Positions 1 through 9,397 of a DNA stretch of 64,000 nucleotides are shown here, in pieces. A program made the position numbers and the translations under genes. Numbering within the stretch: the first letter of the stretch is position 1; each line of letters begins with the position of its first letter. A model generated the notes under the pieces. That model was not told the DNA's origin, ran no database searches, and was given only the letters and a program-made list of their open reading frames with translations. Origin of the DNA: an uncultured Eubacteriales bacterium (lineage in GTDB: Bacteria > Bacillota > Clostridia > Lachnospirales > CAMVHY01); NCBI GenBank assembly GCA_948543815.1, contig CAOVHW010000002.1, positions 62,001 through 126,000 of the forward strand. The letters run 5' to 3'.

Positions 1-1246
1 AATCTTGCGGTAAAATAATTTCCGCTTTTATTATCGGTTCTTCTATCTTTGAAATTTTTGTTGTGTCGGGCAAATCACACGGATTCGATAAATTTATACA
101 ACTTCCATCTGTCAAGTAAACTTTATATACAACGCCAGGTGCCGTAGTAACCAATTCTAAATTATATTCGCGCTCGAGACGTTCTTGAATAATTTCAAGA
201 TGTAAAAGCCCTAAAAATCCACAACGAAATCCAAATCCTAAAGCGGCAGAAGTTTCTGGTTCAAAACTTAGTGACGCATCATTTAAACTTAATTTTTCGA
301 GCGCATCACGAAGCATTGGATAATATGAACTGTCAGAAGGATAAAGCCCGCAATAAACCATAGGTGTAACTTTTTTGTAGCCGGGCAATGGATTTTCAGT
401 AGGTGTATAAAAATCTGTAACAGTGTCGCCAATTTGTGTGTCGCGAACATTTTTTATGCTTGCTGTAAAATATCCAACATCGCCAGCTTTTAATTCATTG
501 CATGGAACAAATTTACCGGGTGAAAAAAATCCAACTTCAATTACGTCAAAGGATTTTTCTGTCGCCATAAATTTTATTTTTGAGCCGGCAGATATTTTTC
601 CGTCAAAAATGCGCAAAAAAATAATAACGCCGCGATAAGCGTCATATATTGAGTCAAAAACCAAAGCTTTGAGCGGTTTATTTTCATCGCCGTTTGGTGC
701 AGGAATGTCATTGACAATTTTTTCAAATACTTGGTCGATATTGATATTGGCTTTAGCGGAAATGAGTGGTGCATTTTCCGCATCAATTCCAATTATATTT
801 TCGATTTCATTTTTTACGCGCTGAGGGTCAGCACTCGGTAAATCAATTTTATTTATAATGGGGACAATTTCTAAATTATCATTGATAGCGAGATAAACAT
901 TGGCAATTGTTTGAGCCTCAACACCTTGTGCGGCATCAACAACTAAAATTGCACCTTCACACGCCGCCAAACTTCGTGATACTTCATAATTAAAGTCAAC
1001 ATGTCCGGGCGTATCAATTAAATTCAAAATATAATCTGCGTTATTAAAATTGTAATGCAAACGTACAGATTGTGCTTTAATTGTAATTCCACGTTCGCGT
1101 TCCAAATCCATATTGTCCAGAACTTGATTTTGCATTTGACGTTCAGAAAGCAGGCCAGAATTTTGAATTAATTTGTCAGCCAAAGTTGACTTTCCATGAT
1201 CGATATGGGCAATGATACAAAAATTTCTAATAAATTTTTGTCGCAT
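1..1246 (-). CDS. lepA: Elongation factor 4 (LepA), 5' part; 3' end outside window
   Basis: Ribosomal back-translocase GTPase of the EF-G-like family, acting on ribosomes in the cytoplasm. The first 415 codons are present; the gene runs off the left edge, so the C-terminal LepA-specific domain is missing from view (family length is about 600 residues). The N-terminus carries the G1 motif AHIDHGKST, the G2 region RERGITIKAQ and the G3 motif DTPGHVDF, in the order and spacing of LepA; GITIKAQ followed by a short switch region separates it from EF-G and TypA. The start ATG at 1246 has an AGGTGA ribosome binding site at 1251-1256. The Xre-type regulator lies 22 bases upstream on the same strand and could be co-transcribed. 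Confidence 0.95.
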   Translation of the reverse strand, partial: MRQKFIRNFCIIAHIDHGKSTLADKLIQNSGLLSERQMQNQVLDNMDLERERGITIKAQSVRLHYNFNNADYILNLIDTPGHVDFNYEVSRSLAACEGAILVVDAAQGVEAQTIANVYLAINDNLEIVPIINKIDLPSADPQRVKNEIENIIGIDAENAPLISAKANINIDQVFEKIVNDIPAPNGDENKPLKALVFDSIYDAYRGVIIFLRIFDGKISAGSKIKFMATEKSFDVIEVGFFSPGKFVPCNELKAGDVGYFTASIKNVRDTQIGDTVTDFYTPTENPLPGYKKVTPMVYCGLYPSDSSYYPMLRDALEKLSLNDASLSFEPETSAALGFGFRCGFLGLLHLEIIQERLEREYNLELVTTAPGVVYKVYLTDGSCINLSNPCDLPDTTKISKIEEPIIKAEIILPQD

Positions 1247-1268
1247 TTTTTCACCTCTTACCAAGATT

Positions 1269-1667
1269 TTAATAGAAATATTCTTTTTGATTTTGTGGAT
1301 TTTTTTCGCCGCCACTTTTTACTTTCATATTATATAGATTTTTAATAGTTGAAATAACGAAATCCAGCTCATAAACATTCAGAGTGCGAAGTAAACTATT
1401 GATAGCAGAAATTTTATCATTGTAAGTATCATTTTTACGTTCGCACATTTTTAATTTTTTATCGGAAATAATATCGTCGAGAGTAATTTGAAAAATATCG
1501 CAGATATCCGACAAAAGTTTGATATTTGTACCGCGTTGACCGCGCTCAATTAAACCAATAAAACTTTGTGAAACATTTAGTATCGAAGCAAGTTCTTCCG
1601 ATGACATATTTCGTTTTAAACGTTCATTGCGAATTCTTTCGCCAATAATTTTTTTCATATCTTTCAT
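1269..1667 (-). CDS. Xre-family helix-turn-helix regulator
   Basis: Small DNA-binding protein of 132 residues. An HTH_3 (Cro/CI-like) domain occupies about residues 4-60: the turn segment SSEELASILNVSQSFIGLIE and the following ERGQRGTN are typical of the family. The C-terminal half (about 65-132) is not a domain I recognise and may mediate dimerisation or ligand sensing. The start is placed at the ATG at 1667 because AGGTG at 1676-1680 lies 8 bases upstream; a GTG at 1676 is in frame but overlaps that ribosome binding site. It precedes lepA in the same direction with a 22-base gap. Target genes cannot be inferred. Confidence 0.8.
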   Translation of the reverse strand: MKDMKKIIGERIRNERLKRNMSSEELASILNVSQSFIGLIERGQRGTNIKLLSDICDIFQITLDDIISDKKLKMCERKNDTYNDKISAINSLLRTLNVYELDFVISTIKNLYNMKVKSGGEKNPQNQKEYFY

Positions 1668-1722
1668 AAAAATCACACCTTTTTATGATTATAACGGGGT
1701 GGCGAATAAAAGTTCAACAATT

Positions 1723-2754
1723 TTATTTTGGGCAAAAAAATCCTGAAATAAAAAAATCTTTGCCAAATTTATTTTGCGTATCCATATCAAATTCTTTTTC
1801 CAATTCAAAAGTTTTCGGATTATAGCGATAAATTTTTTTACGGTCAATCGAATAAATTTTATTCTCATAAAGATAAATTTGGTAAGGTGCATTTTGAATT
1901 TCAAACAAATTTAATTGTTGCGTGTCAAGATTATAAACGCTCAAAGTTTTTCCATTTTGATGCCAATCTTCATGCGAAATAATCAATTTGTTTTTATAAT
2001 GTAAAATTTGTTTTGGGCAAATATCTTGCAACATTATTTTTTTTATTTGTCCTGTTTTCAAATTATATTTACATAAAATATTGCTGTCGGTTTCAAAAAA
2101 ATTGTCATTTATCTGCGAATAGGTTGTAAAAAAAATTTCGTCGCCTATTTGAATCGAATCATATTCTCCAATTCCACAATTTGTTATGTCAATTGATTTT
2201 GATATTGTCATAGAATTTGTCTCGATTATATAGATAAATGAGTTACCGAATGCAAACAATTTGTCGTTAAAAATTTTCATGTGAGTTATATAAGTATCAG
2301 GAATAATTAATTTTTGGAGAGTGTGCGATTTAATTTCATATTTTACAATGCTTGCATCTCTCGTGCAGTTTGCGGCATAAATATTTTTTTCGTCAACAGT
2401 AAAACATGTATTAAATTTTTGGCGAACATTATGTAATTTATATTTGCCGTTTGACAAATCAAATTCTGCAATTTGAGATTTCAGCCAAAGGTCAGTTCCT
2501 TTTACATTCATAAAAACTTTGCCATTATAAATTTTAGGGAAATCCCAACATTGTGAAAGTCCACCACAATTTATTTTCATTGTGGAAATTACGTTAAAAT
2601 CTTTGTCCAAAAAAGTTATGTATGATTTTAATTTTGCCGAACTTATTTGTATGACAGCAATGTCAAATTTATTTGGATATTTTCCGCTCGGTTTATTTAT
2701 GTAAAAAATTAAAAGTGCGATGAAAATAAAAATCCACAAAAATTTTTTACTCAT
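1723..2754 (-). CDS. Membrane-anchored propeller-like hypothetical protein
   Basis: I do not recognise a family. The 343-residue product starts with a hydrophobic segment (about residues 4-20, LWIFIFIALLIFYI), suggesting an uncleaved anchor or signal peptide. The rest is rich in short beta-type blocks such as KIFNDKLFAFGNSFIYI, KNKLIISHEDW and YENKIYSIDRKKIYRYNP, each about 40-45 residues apart, the pattern expected of a beta-propeller; this fold is inference. Start chosen at ATG 2754, 8 bases after AAGGA. It overlaps the end of the upstream papain-like hydrolase gene by 8 bases, so the two are probably translationally coupled and work together at the cell surface. Confidence 0.7.
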   Translation of the reverse strand: MSKKFLWIFIFIALLIFYINKPSGKYPNKFDIAVIQISSAKLKSYITFLDKDFNVISTMKINCGGLSQCWDFPKIYNGKVFMNVKGTDLWLKSQIAEFDLSNGKYKLHNVRQKFNTCFTVDEKNIYAANCTRDASIVKYEIKSHTLQKLIIPDTYITHMKIFNDKLFAFGNSFIYIIETNSMTISKSIDITNCGIGEYDSIQIGDEIFFTTYSQINDNFFETDSNILCKYNLKTGQIKKIMLQDICPKQILHYKNKLIISHEDWHQNGKTLSVYNLDTQQLNLFEIQNAPYQIYLYENKIYSIDRKKIYRYNPKTFELEKEFDMDTQNKFGKDFFISGFFCPK

Positions 2755-3403
2755 ATTTTGCATCCTTGTAGTAAATTAAATTTGTCGCGTACTCATCGTT
2801 TAAAAGATTTACCGGAAATAATATTTGTGGATGCTTCGGTGCTATATCAATTTTATTTGTCATGTAATATGCCGCCCAAATTATTTGTGTGCAGTAAAAA
2901 TTTTTCGCTTTGAGATTTTTCCATGTATTAAATAAAATGTTGTAATTTTTTCCGATTTGTTTTTGGGCCCAATTTGCTGCATCGTTACAATTTTTTGGTG
3001 TCGCATTTTTCGGAATTACGCAATAGCAAGTAACTTTGCTCGTATCCCAATCATTTGGACCGTAATGAACGCCGCCGAATGGACTTGCTTGAATAACTTG
3101 GCGTGAATTTAAAATAATTGCTGCATGTCCGACGAATGGAAATAATCCAGTTAAATTATCTTTTGTAACTAAAATTGCGCCTTTCATATTTCGTGGATAT
3201 ATAAAATTTGATGTAAGATTTTTGCAGCGTTTTCTTACATCATTCCATGATTTTGTTTCTATTTGAGTGAGTTCCGTGTATTTCAAATAATTTAGTGGCA
3301 TACAAAAAATTGTGATGGAAATTAAACCGGCAAAAATTTTTTTATTCAAATAAAATTTTTTTGGCCAAAACTTTTGGAACCAAAATTTTTTTTCTTTCGT
3401 CAT
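2747..3403 (-). CDS. Permuted papain-like (YiiX/NlpC-P60 type) envelope hydrolase
   Basis: Putative cysteine amidohydrolase of 218 residues. An N-terminal hydrophobic segment (about 20-40) precedes the catalytic region. The motif FVGHAAIILN (His) comes before FYCTQIIWAAY (Cys), the permuted His-then-Cys order of the YiiX/YebB branch of the NlpC/P60 superfamily, with GAILVTKDN upstream. Family members act on peptides, lipids or acyl groups at the envelope; the substrate here is unknown. Start at ATG 3403 is supported by GGAGA at 3411-3415. The gene sits first in a two-gene unit with the propeller-like protein and has a good promoter at 3436-3464. Confidence 0.75.
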   Translation of the reverse strand: MTKEKKFWFQKFWPKKFYLNKKIFAGLISITIFCMPLNYLKYTELTQIETKSWNDVRKRCKNLTSNFIYPRNMKGAILVTKDNLTGLFPFVGHAAIILNSRQVIQASPFGGVHYGPNDWDTSKVTCYCVIPKNATPKNCNDAANWAQKQIGKNYNILFNTWKNLKAKNFYCTQIIWAAYYMTNKIDIAPKHPQILFPVNLLNDEYATNLIYYKDAKYE

Positions 3404-3435
3404 ATTTTTTTCTCCGTTAAATTTATTATTGTAAA

Positions 3436-3464
3436 ATATTATCAAAGCAAATTTTAAAATTCAA
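3436..3464 (-). promoter_or_regulatory. Sigma-A type promoter for the papain-like hydrolase pair
   Basis: On the minus strand, TTGAAT (3464-3459), a 17-base spacer and TAATAT (3441-3436) lie about 35 bases before the start at 3403. Confidence 0.55.
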
Positions 3465-3480
3465 CAGGAGAGTATTAAGC

Positions 3481-3945
3481 ATGAAAAATATAAAACTTAT
3501 TGCCCAAAATAAAAATGCCACATTTAACTATTTTATTGAGGAAAAATTTCAGGCCGGCATCGAACTTAAAGGTACGGAAGTAAAATCGCTACGAAATTCT
3601 CGTTGCAATATAAAAGATAGTTTTGTGAAAATAAAAAATGGTGAGGCTTTTATTATTAATATGCATATAGCGGCGTACGAACAAGGAAATATTTTTAATT
3701 GCGATCCATTACGTACCAGAAAATTATTATTGCACAAATATGAGATAAATAAAATGCAAAAAGCTATGCAACTACAAGGCTATTCAATTGTTCCATTAAA
3801 AATTTATTTTGAGGCGAGTCTAGCAAAAATTGATATTGCGATTGCAAAAGGTAAAAAATTATTTGACAAACGATATGATATTGCGAAAAAAGATATGCGT
3901 CGTGAAATGGAACGCGATTTTAAAAATAAAAATTTATATTTTTAA
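3481..3945 (+). CDS. smpB: SsrA-binding protein SmpB
   Basis: RNA-binding partner of tmRNA in trans-translation, the rescue of stalled ribosomes. The 154-residue length is normal. Diagnostic blocks are present in order: an N-terminal NKNATFNYFIEE, the GIELKGTEVKSLR motif, then INMHIAAYEQGN, and the basic C-terminal tail KRYDIAKKDMRREMERDFK that enters the decoding centre. The start has AGGAG about 10 bases upstream. The tmRNA gene itself is not in this window. The 3' end overlaps the convergent flippase gene by 12 bases. Confidence 0.97.
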   Translation: MKNIKLIAQNKNATFNYFIEEKFQAGIELKGTEVKSLRNSRCNIKDSFVKIKNGEAFIINMHIAAYEQGNIFNCDPLRTRKLLLHKYEINKMQKAMQLQGYSIVPLKIYFEASLAKIDIAIAKGKKLFDKRYDIAKKDMRREMERDFKNKNLYF

Positions 3946-5445
3946 GCGCAATAAATTTTTAAGTTCGCTTACCGAAATACATCCAACCATTATGATTGAA
4001 AAAATATAAATGATGCCAAAAAAAATTGCGAGCAAAAATAATCCAAAAATATTTGACATAACTAAAAATTGTGCGCTAACTAATTTGGTGATGAATCCGG
4101 CAAATAACATTGCTAAAAATGGTTTCAAAATTAATTCATCAAATTTTAAATTGATGCTTATACTTTTTGTCACCATATGTAAATCTAACAAGCATGAAAT
4201 TATTAAACTGATGAACCATCCAATGATAAATGCGTCGATGCCGCGATAGGGAATGATAAAATATATAAAAAAAAGATTTATGAACGATGCGAATAAATTA
4301 TTTTTGAAAATAAAAAGTTGGCGTCCTAATCCGTTCAATATCCCTGACAAAACAATTTGTAGGTAAAGCATTGGACACATAAATCCTAAAAGTTTTAATA
4401 TGTGTGAAATATTTTGCCGATAAATATACATTCCAATTTCATACGAAAAAGTTGTGAAAAATATTGCCGCGCCTAATCCAATAATTGATGTGAATAAAAT
4501 TGCTTTCGAAACTGTGGAATTTATCTGTTTGTGATTCTTTATTATATACGCTTGAGAAACTTCCGGAACCAGTGAAATTGAAAGCGATGTCAAAAAAACT
4601 GACGGAAAATAAATTAATGGCATTGCCATCGCTGTAACTTTTCCATAAATACTTATTGCGTTTTCAAATGAATAGCCACTGTAAACTAAACGTTGCGGAA
4701 TCAAAATATTTTCCAATGCTGACAAAGCTGACGCAGTAACTTTGTTTGCAGACAGTGGAATTGTCATTGAAATTATCAAAGAAAGTGAAGCGAAAAAATT
4801 AATTGATGGACGATATTTTTTAAATTTCTCACTAAAATTTTTATAAGCGAAGTAAACGTAAACAAATGAAAAAAATTCACCGAGCAATATTCCCGTTATT
4901 GCCAGTGCACAAGCATGTTCACGATTTATACGGTCAATAAAAAAATAAATTACACCCATATGAATTAATTGCTCGAGAACTTGACTAATTGCCGGAACTA
5001 ATGATTGCTGCATGCCGAAAAAATATCCACGAATACATGAGCCTGCTGCCATAAATGGAAAACTAAATGCCAAAATTTTTAGCGATAAAATTGTTCGTGT
5101 ATCACGAAAAAATAATGCGGAAAAATTTTGCGCGCCAAAATATAAAATTATGTTCAAAAAAATTCCGATTGCGACCGAAATAAATAAACTTTGTTTCAAA
5201 ATCCGCGACATATTTCCAAATTCTTTTTTAGCTTTTTCTTGTGCCACAAGTTTTGAAATGGCAGTAGTAAATCCGGCACAGGATAAGCTCCACGCCAAAG
5301 TATATACGGGGAGAATTAATTGATATAGTCCAACACATTCGACACCCATTGCATTTGTCATATAAATTCGATATAAGAATCCGAGAATTCGCGTAATTAA
5401 TCCGGCAAGAGATAAAATTGCGGCGCCTTTTATCATATTTTTCAT
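3934..5445 (-). CDS. spoVB: SpoVB-type polysaccharide/lipid flippase (MOP superfamily)
   Basis: Multi-pass inner-membrane protein of 503 residues, about 14 hydrophobic segments, in the MATE/MOP superfamily. The N-terminus GAAILSLAGLITRILGFLYR and following NAMGVECVGLYQLILPVY are characteristic of stage V sporulation protein B and its YtgP/MurJ-like paralogues, which move lipid-linked wall precursors across the membrane, in SpoVB's case for spore cortex. The start at ATG 5445 follows AGGAG; the frame stays open a further 264 bases upstream but without a ribosome binding site and with non-family sequence. Because Bacillota often carry several paralogues, the exact orthology to SpoVB is likely but not certain. 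Confidence 0.85.
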   Translation of the reverse strand: MKNMIKGAAILSLAGLITRILGFLYRIYMTNAMGVECVGLYQLILPVYTLAWSLSCAGFTTAISKLVAQEKAKKEFGNMSRILKQSLFISVAIGIFLNIILYFGAQNFSALFFRDTRTILSLKILAFSFPFMAAGSCIRGYFFGMQQSLVPAISQVLEQLIHMGVIYFFIDRINREHACALAITGILLGEFFSFVYVYFAYKNFSEKFKKYRPSINFFASLSLIISMTIPLSANKVTASALSALENILIPQRLVYSGYSFENAISIYGKVTAMAMPLIYFPSVFLTSLSISLVPEVSQAYIIKNHKQINSTVSKAILFTSIIGLGAAIFFTTFSYEIGMYIYRQNISHILKLLGFMCPMLYLQIVLSGILNGLGRQLFIFKNNLFASFINLFFIYFIIPYRGIDAFIIGWFISLIISCLLDLHMVTKSISINLKFDELILKPFLAMLFAGFITKLVSAQFLVMSNIFGLFLLAIFFGIIYIFSIIMVGCISVSELKNLLRLKI

Positions 5446-5522
5446 CGCGTGGCTCCTTTTATATTTATAAAAAAGGATATTCGCGCGACAAATGGAATAT
5501 GATTTATAAATAGGTGATGAAA

Positions 5523-6332
5523 ATGTTAATAATTTGTGCGAACAAAATGCGACTAAAGCTATATGCGTTGATATTACTGAGCGGATTTTTATTACCGATG
5601 ATGGTAAAAGTGTTAAAGGCGGAAAGTAATCCGTGTTATGTGGCAATAATAATTGATGATTTTGGAAATGGTTCGCCCGATACAAAAGATTTTTTGGAAT
5701 TAGAAACAAAATTTACGGCGGCGATAATGCCATCATTAGAGCATACAGAATCGGATGCCGAAGCATTAAAAAATTGTGGTAAAGAAATTATTTTGCATAT
5801 GCCAATGCAGCCACACAAAGGTAAAAAATCATGGCTTGGACCAAATGGTTTGACAACAGATTTAAGCAATGAGCAAGCGAAAAAAAATATTTATGACAGT
5901 CTTGCGCAATTGAAGTATGCCGTTGGTATTAATAATCATATGGGTTCAAAAATAATGGAAGATGAGCGGTTGCTTGACATTTTGTTTAAAATTGCGAGTG
6001 AAAAAAATTTAATTGTTGTGGATAGTAAAACAACGCCAAAATCAAAGGCAAAGATGTTTGCAGAAAAATATAATGTAAAGTTTTTTGAGCGCGATATGTT
6101 TATCGACAGCAAAGATATTAATAAAGTTCGTGAAAATTTGAAGCGGACAATTGAAATTGCAGCGAAAAAAAATTTTGCAATAGCAATTGGACACGTCGGA
6201 CCGGCTGGCGGTAAAATTACAGCCAGAGCGATAAAAGAAATTTATGATGAATACAAAAATAAAAATGTAAAGTTTGTAATGCTTTCTGAACTTGCAAAAA
6301 TAAAATCTGTTGCAATCAATTGCAACAGATAA
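5523..6332 (+). CDS. Divergent polysaccharide deacetylase (YibQ family)
   Basis: Secreted or membrane-anchored carbohydrate-active protein of 269 residues. A hydrophobic N-terminal signal (about residues 8-27, LYALILLSGFLLPMMVKVL) precedes the divergent polysaccharide deacetylase domain: the metal-site motif IIIDDFGNG near residue 42, then EIILHMPMQP, NHMGSK and a late IAIGHVGPAG. These match the COG2861 family of NodB-fold proteins. The start is placed at ATG 5523, six bases after AGGTG; GTG 5514 and ATG 5517 are in frame but overlap that site. The 3' end overlaps the convergent glycosidase gene by 17 bases. Confidence 0.88.
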   Translation: MLIICANKMRLKLYALILLSGFLLPMMVKVLKAESNPCYVAIIIDDFGNGSPDTKDFLELETKFTAAIMPSLEHTESDAEALKNCGKEIILHMPMQPHKGKKSWLGPNGLTTDLSNEQAKKNIYDSLAQLKYAVGINNHMGSKIMEDERLLDILFKIASEKNLIVVDSKTTPKSKAKMFAEKYNVKFFERDMFIDSKDINKVRENLKRTIEIAAKKNFAIAIGHVGPAGGKITARAIKEIYDEYKNKNVKFVMLSELAKIKSVAINCNR

Positions 6333-8985
6333 ATTTATAAGCAATATTTTTATTCGTGACACGAAATTTAAGAGATTTATAATTTTGATTTAATGACAAA
6401 TCTTTTTTATATAGAGAACCAATGTTTATATAACGTACACCGTCTTTTACGTTTACAAAATCATTTTCCGCGCAACTGAACAAAACAAAAACATTTTTGC
6501 CATTATTGACAAAAGTTTTAAGCAAATCGTGAAAAATTTCATATTCTTTATTTGGAACGAACGATGCAGGATTTTTGTCAAGAATAATTATTACGTGGTC
6601 GGAATTATTATTTTTTACATCATTTTCGAGGTTTTGCCACTGTTTAATGTTTGTTTTAAATAAGCAACCTTTTTCGGCCGTCATGTTTACAACGCAAATA
6701 TTTTTATATGTGTTTACGAAGTAATTATTTTGCTGCTTAAAAATGTTTCCATCAAGATTTTCATCAAAATTTTCGACAAATAAACCTAACGAATCTTTTT
6801 TGTAAGGTGCCAAAACTTTATCAAGATTTTCTTTGTAATTGTCAGATTTTTTATTTGTATTTGCTGACAAATTTCCAAAGCAAAAGATATCAAAACTTTC
6901 TTGCGAATTTTCAACATCATTGAAATCAACATTTAATTTATCAGAGAAACTTTTATTTTGTGGAACATTTGTTTTTTGTAATCCATCAGTAAAAATACCT
7001 TTTAAACTTGTTAAGCAGAAATTGTGAGTATTACTGTCGGAATTTTCAGTTGCAATAACGTAAATTTTTTTTAACTTAAGATTTTTGCCAGAAATATCTA
7101 TAGTAATATTTTTTTGACATTCCCAATCAATTTTTTTTGCTAAATCAAAAATCAAATTATCTCCGTTTTCATTTGTTAATAAAGCTTTTAAAGCTGCTTG
7201 CGATTTATCTGCGTCGATATTAAAAATTAATTTTGAAGGATTGCCAAGTTCAATCGGATTTTTAAATTCAAGTTCTTTTGTTTGATTTTTATCTTCAAAT
7301 TTATAAGTAAATTTGATGTTATTCAAATCAATTTTTTGTGGTGCAGGTTCAACAAAAATTTCAATGTAACAATAAAAATTTGCGTAAAAACATTTTATAT
7401 ATCCATAGCCGGGTTTGAGCGCGGTAAATTTATTGTTTTCAATTTTGCCTAAATCATTTGGCGCAATTTCATAATTTATATCATTCAGTTTTATTTTTTT
7501 GCCGTCATTGCGAATTGCATTTACAGAAAGTTCACATGAACGATTTATTTGTAGATTAAATTTTTTTTGAGCAGGTTCCAAAATGTTAATTTGATCAGCA
7601 TTAATTTCTAATTCATCTGTAAAATTTTCATATTGTGCTGTCAATTTAATTTTACCAATTCGTGCGGGATAAAAATATTCACCATCAAATTTTCCGTCAG
7701 GATCATCTGAAATAATTTCAGCCGGAATTTCAATTTTGTTCAAATATTCATCTAAGCCAAAAACTTTTATTTTTACCGGCAAACCGTTAATAACATCATT
7801 ATTTTTCGCAACAATTTTTATTGAATTTATTTGACCCATTTCTTGTGGTTTGAATACGCCGACAGCATTAATAACATTTCTTTGAAGGCCGTCGGAAAGC
7901 GTATTGACAATGTCAAAGCTATCAGAAGCAAAATTTTTTATTACCATTGTTGAAGAGCCGCCGCCGTCTAAATTCATTGCGTTATATGCACCGAATCTTT
8001 TCATTAAAATTGCTGTTTCTTCATTAGTTGCACCGATGCTATGAGTTCTACCGTCGACAAGTATAATTATCAACGTTTTTCTATCGTAAGTTAAACCTAA
8101 AGCTGTACGCGGTTGACGTCCTTTTAAAACAACATTGTCATTTGTAATTTTCCCGTTTGTTAAAATTTGTCCTACGCCGCCAAACATAGTTTTTATATTG
8201 TCTAAATCGACAGAAGATTTAACAGTAAACTCAGCGCTTTGACCGACACTAAAATTTTTCAAATGGAAGTCGGCCAAATTTGAATTCATTGCGATAATAT
8301 AAGCGTTTTGTGGAATATCAACGGTTTCACCTTTTTTGGAAATATAAATAATTTTGTCATCGGCAACTAAAATTTTAACTAAATCCGGGAAACGTTCGTC
8401 AAGTGATTTTGTATTAATCATTGCATTTCGGTCGATATAAACTGGAAAAACCATGTCAGTTATTTTATTTATCGATGAAACTGTAATATTTTTTTTACCG
8501 TCGTTTAGAAAATTTATTTCAGATTTTACGTAAGCCATGAACGGATTATTATTATTATCAATTATAAAAGATGCGTACTCTGGTTTTGAGGCGTTTATAT
8601 TTGAGTTAAGCGAAATTAAATTTCCATCATTGACAACAATTCCAAATGGTGCTGAATATTTTCCTTTGATACCAAAAAAATCTCCATTTACTCCTGCAAT
8701 TGCTTTATTGTCAGCAATAAGTGACTTAACAGTTTCTTTTAGTCCGTAATCTTTTAATGACTCAACAGATTTTACAGTAATATTTGGGTCATCGAGCGGA
8801 ACTTTTAGTACATAAAAATCACGCATACCTTCTGTTGTAATTTGTTTGTATGCGTAGTATGTAAGATTTTTTGTAATTAAATTCTCTTGTTTTTGTTCGT
8901 ATAAAACATATGGAATCGCTGCAAAAATTTTAACTGGATGCATAAAAATAAAAAATAGAAATATAAATAAAAATTTCTTTTTCAT
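6316..8985 (-). CDS. Secreted phosphodiester glycosidase (NAGPA domain) multidomain protein
   Basis: An 889-residue exported protein with an N-terminal signal peptide (about 1-23, ending at KIFAA). The NAGPA-type phosphodiester glycosidase domain covers about 55-385, with GVNGDFFG, the catalytic-region RTALGLTYDRKTLII and LVDGRTHSIG, and the conserved NLDGGGSSTMV. Beta-rich, bacterial Ig-like segments follow (about 390-560). The last 250 residues resemble a degenerate metallophosphoesterase-like region (DHVIIILDKNP, NVFVLFSCAEN), as seen in related Clostridia proteins. Such enzymes cleave sugar-phosphate diesters in wall or capsule polymers; YngK-like and wall-associated roles are known, but the substrate here is unknown. 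AGGTG precedes ATG 8985. Confidence 0.87.
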   Translation of the reverse strand: MKKKFLFIFLFFIFMHPVKIFAAIPYVLYEQKQENLITKNLTYYAYKQITTEGMRDFYVLKVPLDDPNITVKSVESLKDYGLKETVKSLIADNKAIAGVNGDFFGIKGKYSAPFGIVVNDGNLISLNSNINASKPEYASFIIDNNNNPFMAYVKSEINFLNDGKKNITVSSINKITDMVFPVYIDRNAMINTKSLDERFPDLVKILVADDKIIYISKKGETVDIPQNAYIIAMNSNLADFHLKNFSVGQSAEFTVKSSVDLDNIKTMFGGVGQILTNGKITNDNVVLKGRQPRTALGLTYDRKTLIIILVDGRTHSIGATNEETAILMKRFGAYNAMNLDGGGSSTMVIKNFASDSFDIVNTLSDGLQRNVINAVGVFKPQEMGQINSIKIVAKNNDVINGLPVKIKVFGLDEYLNKIEIPAEIISDDPDGKFDGEYFYPARIGKIKLTAQYENFTDELEINADQINILEPAQKKFNLQINRSCELSVNAIRNDGKKIKLNDINYEIAPNDLGKIENNKFTALKPGYGYIKCFYANFYCYIEIFVEPAPQKIDLNNIKFTYKFEDKNQTKELEFKNPIELGNPSKLIFNIDADKSQAALKALLTNENGDNLIFDLAKKIDWECQKNITIDISGKNLKLKKIYVIATENSDSNTHNFCLTSLKGIFTDGLQKTNVPQNKSFSDKLNVDFNDVENSQESFDIFCFGNLSANTNKKSDNYKENLDKVLAPYKKDSLGLFVENFDENLDGNIFKQQNNYFVNTYKNICVVNMTAEKGCLFKTNIKQWQNLENDVKNNNSDHVIIILDKNPASFVPNKEYEIFHDLLKTFVNNGKNVFVLFSCAENDFVNVKDGVRYINIGSLYKKDLSLNQNYKSLKFRVTNKNIAYKFICCN

Positions 8986-9110
8986 ATACTTTCACCTCAT
9001 TACTTAAAAGTATAACAACTAATTTTTTTTATAGCCATTAAATTTTCGTTAAAGACTTGTAATATTTATTCGACGTAAAAAATATATTTAAAAAAAAAGG
9101 AGATTATAAA

Positions 9111-9383
9111 ATGGCGGACTTAATTCATTCGATTAAAATGGATCAACGTGAAAATATTTTTATAACCGGTGTAAATGATGTTATATCGTTCGATGAGGAA
9201 TCTGTAATTATTGACACTGCAATGGATATTTTAGTAATTAACGGTCAGAATCTACATATTAACAAATTAAATCTTGAAGATGGTCAAGTTTCAATGGATG
9301 GTCAGATATCTGGTTTGCATTACGAACAAGCTGGGGCATTCGGTAAAAATAAATCTTCATTTCTAAGTAAAATATTTAAATAG
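9111..9383 (+). CDS. yabP: Sporulation protein YabP
   Basis: Small 90-residue YabP-family protein, related to the SpoIID/YqfC spore-coat assembly fold, needed with YabQ during mother-cell stages of sporulation. The conserved core GVNDVISFDEESVIIDT and ILVINGQNLHINKLNLEDG is clear. AAGGAG stands 8 bases before the start. It is the first gene of a tight yabP-yabQ-divIC-ispE series on the plus strand (gaps 14, 16 and 0 bases); in other spore formers yabP, yabQ and divIC are likewise adjacent. No certain sporulation sigma promoter could be read in the 125-base divergent gap upstream. Confidence 0.93.
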   Translation: MADLIHSIKMDQRENIFITGVNDVISFDEESVIIDTAMDILVINGQNLHINKLNLEDGQVSMDGQISGLHYEQAGAFGKNKSSFLSKIFK

Positions 9384-9397
9384 AAAAGGAATTCTCA

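Noticed and set aside
5446..5709. N-terminal extension of the SpoVB-like flippase
   Set aside because: The extension overlaps the divergent deacetylase gene and has no family similarity; AGGAG precedes ATG 5445.
6042..6362. A 106-codon minus-strand ORF rich in Phe, Ile and Cys
   Set aside because: It is the antisense frame of the deacetylase gene with no supporting site.
9000..9110. Sigma-E or sigma-G promoter before yabP
   Set aside because: AT-rich sequence offers many weak matches, none with acceptable spacing for both boxes.
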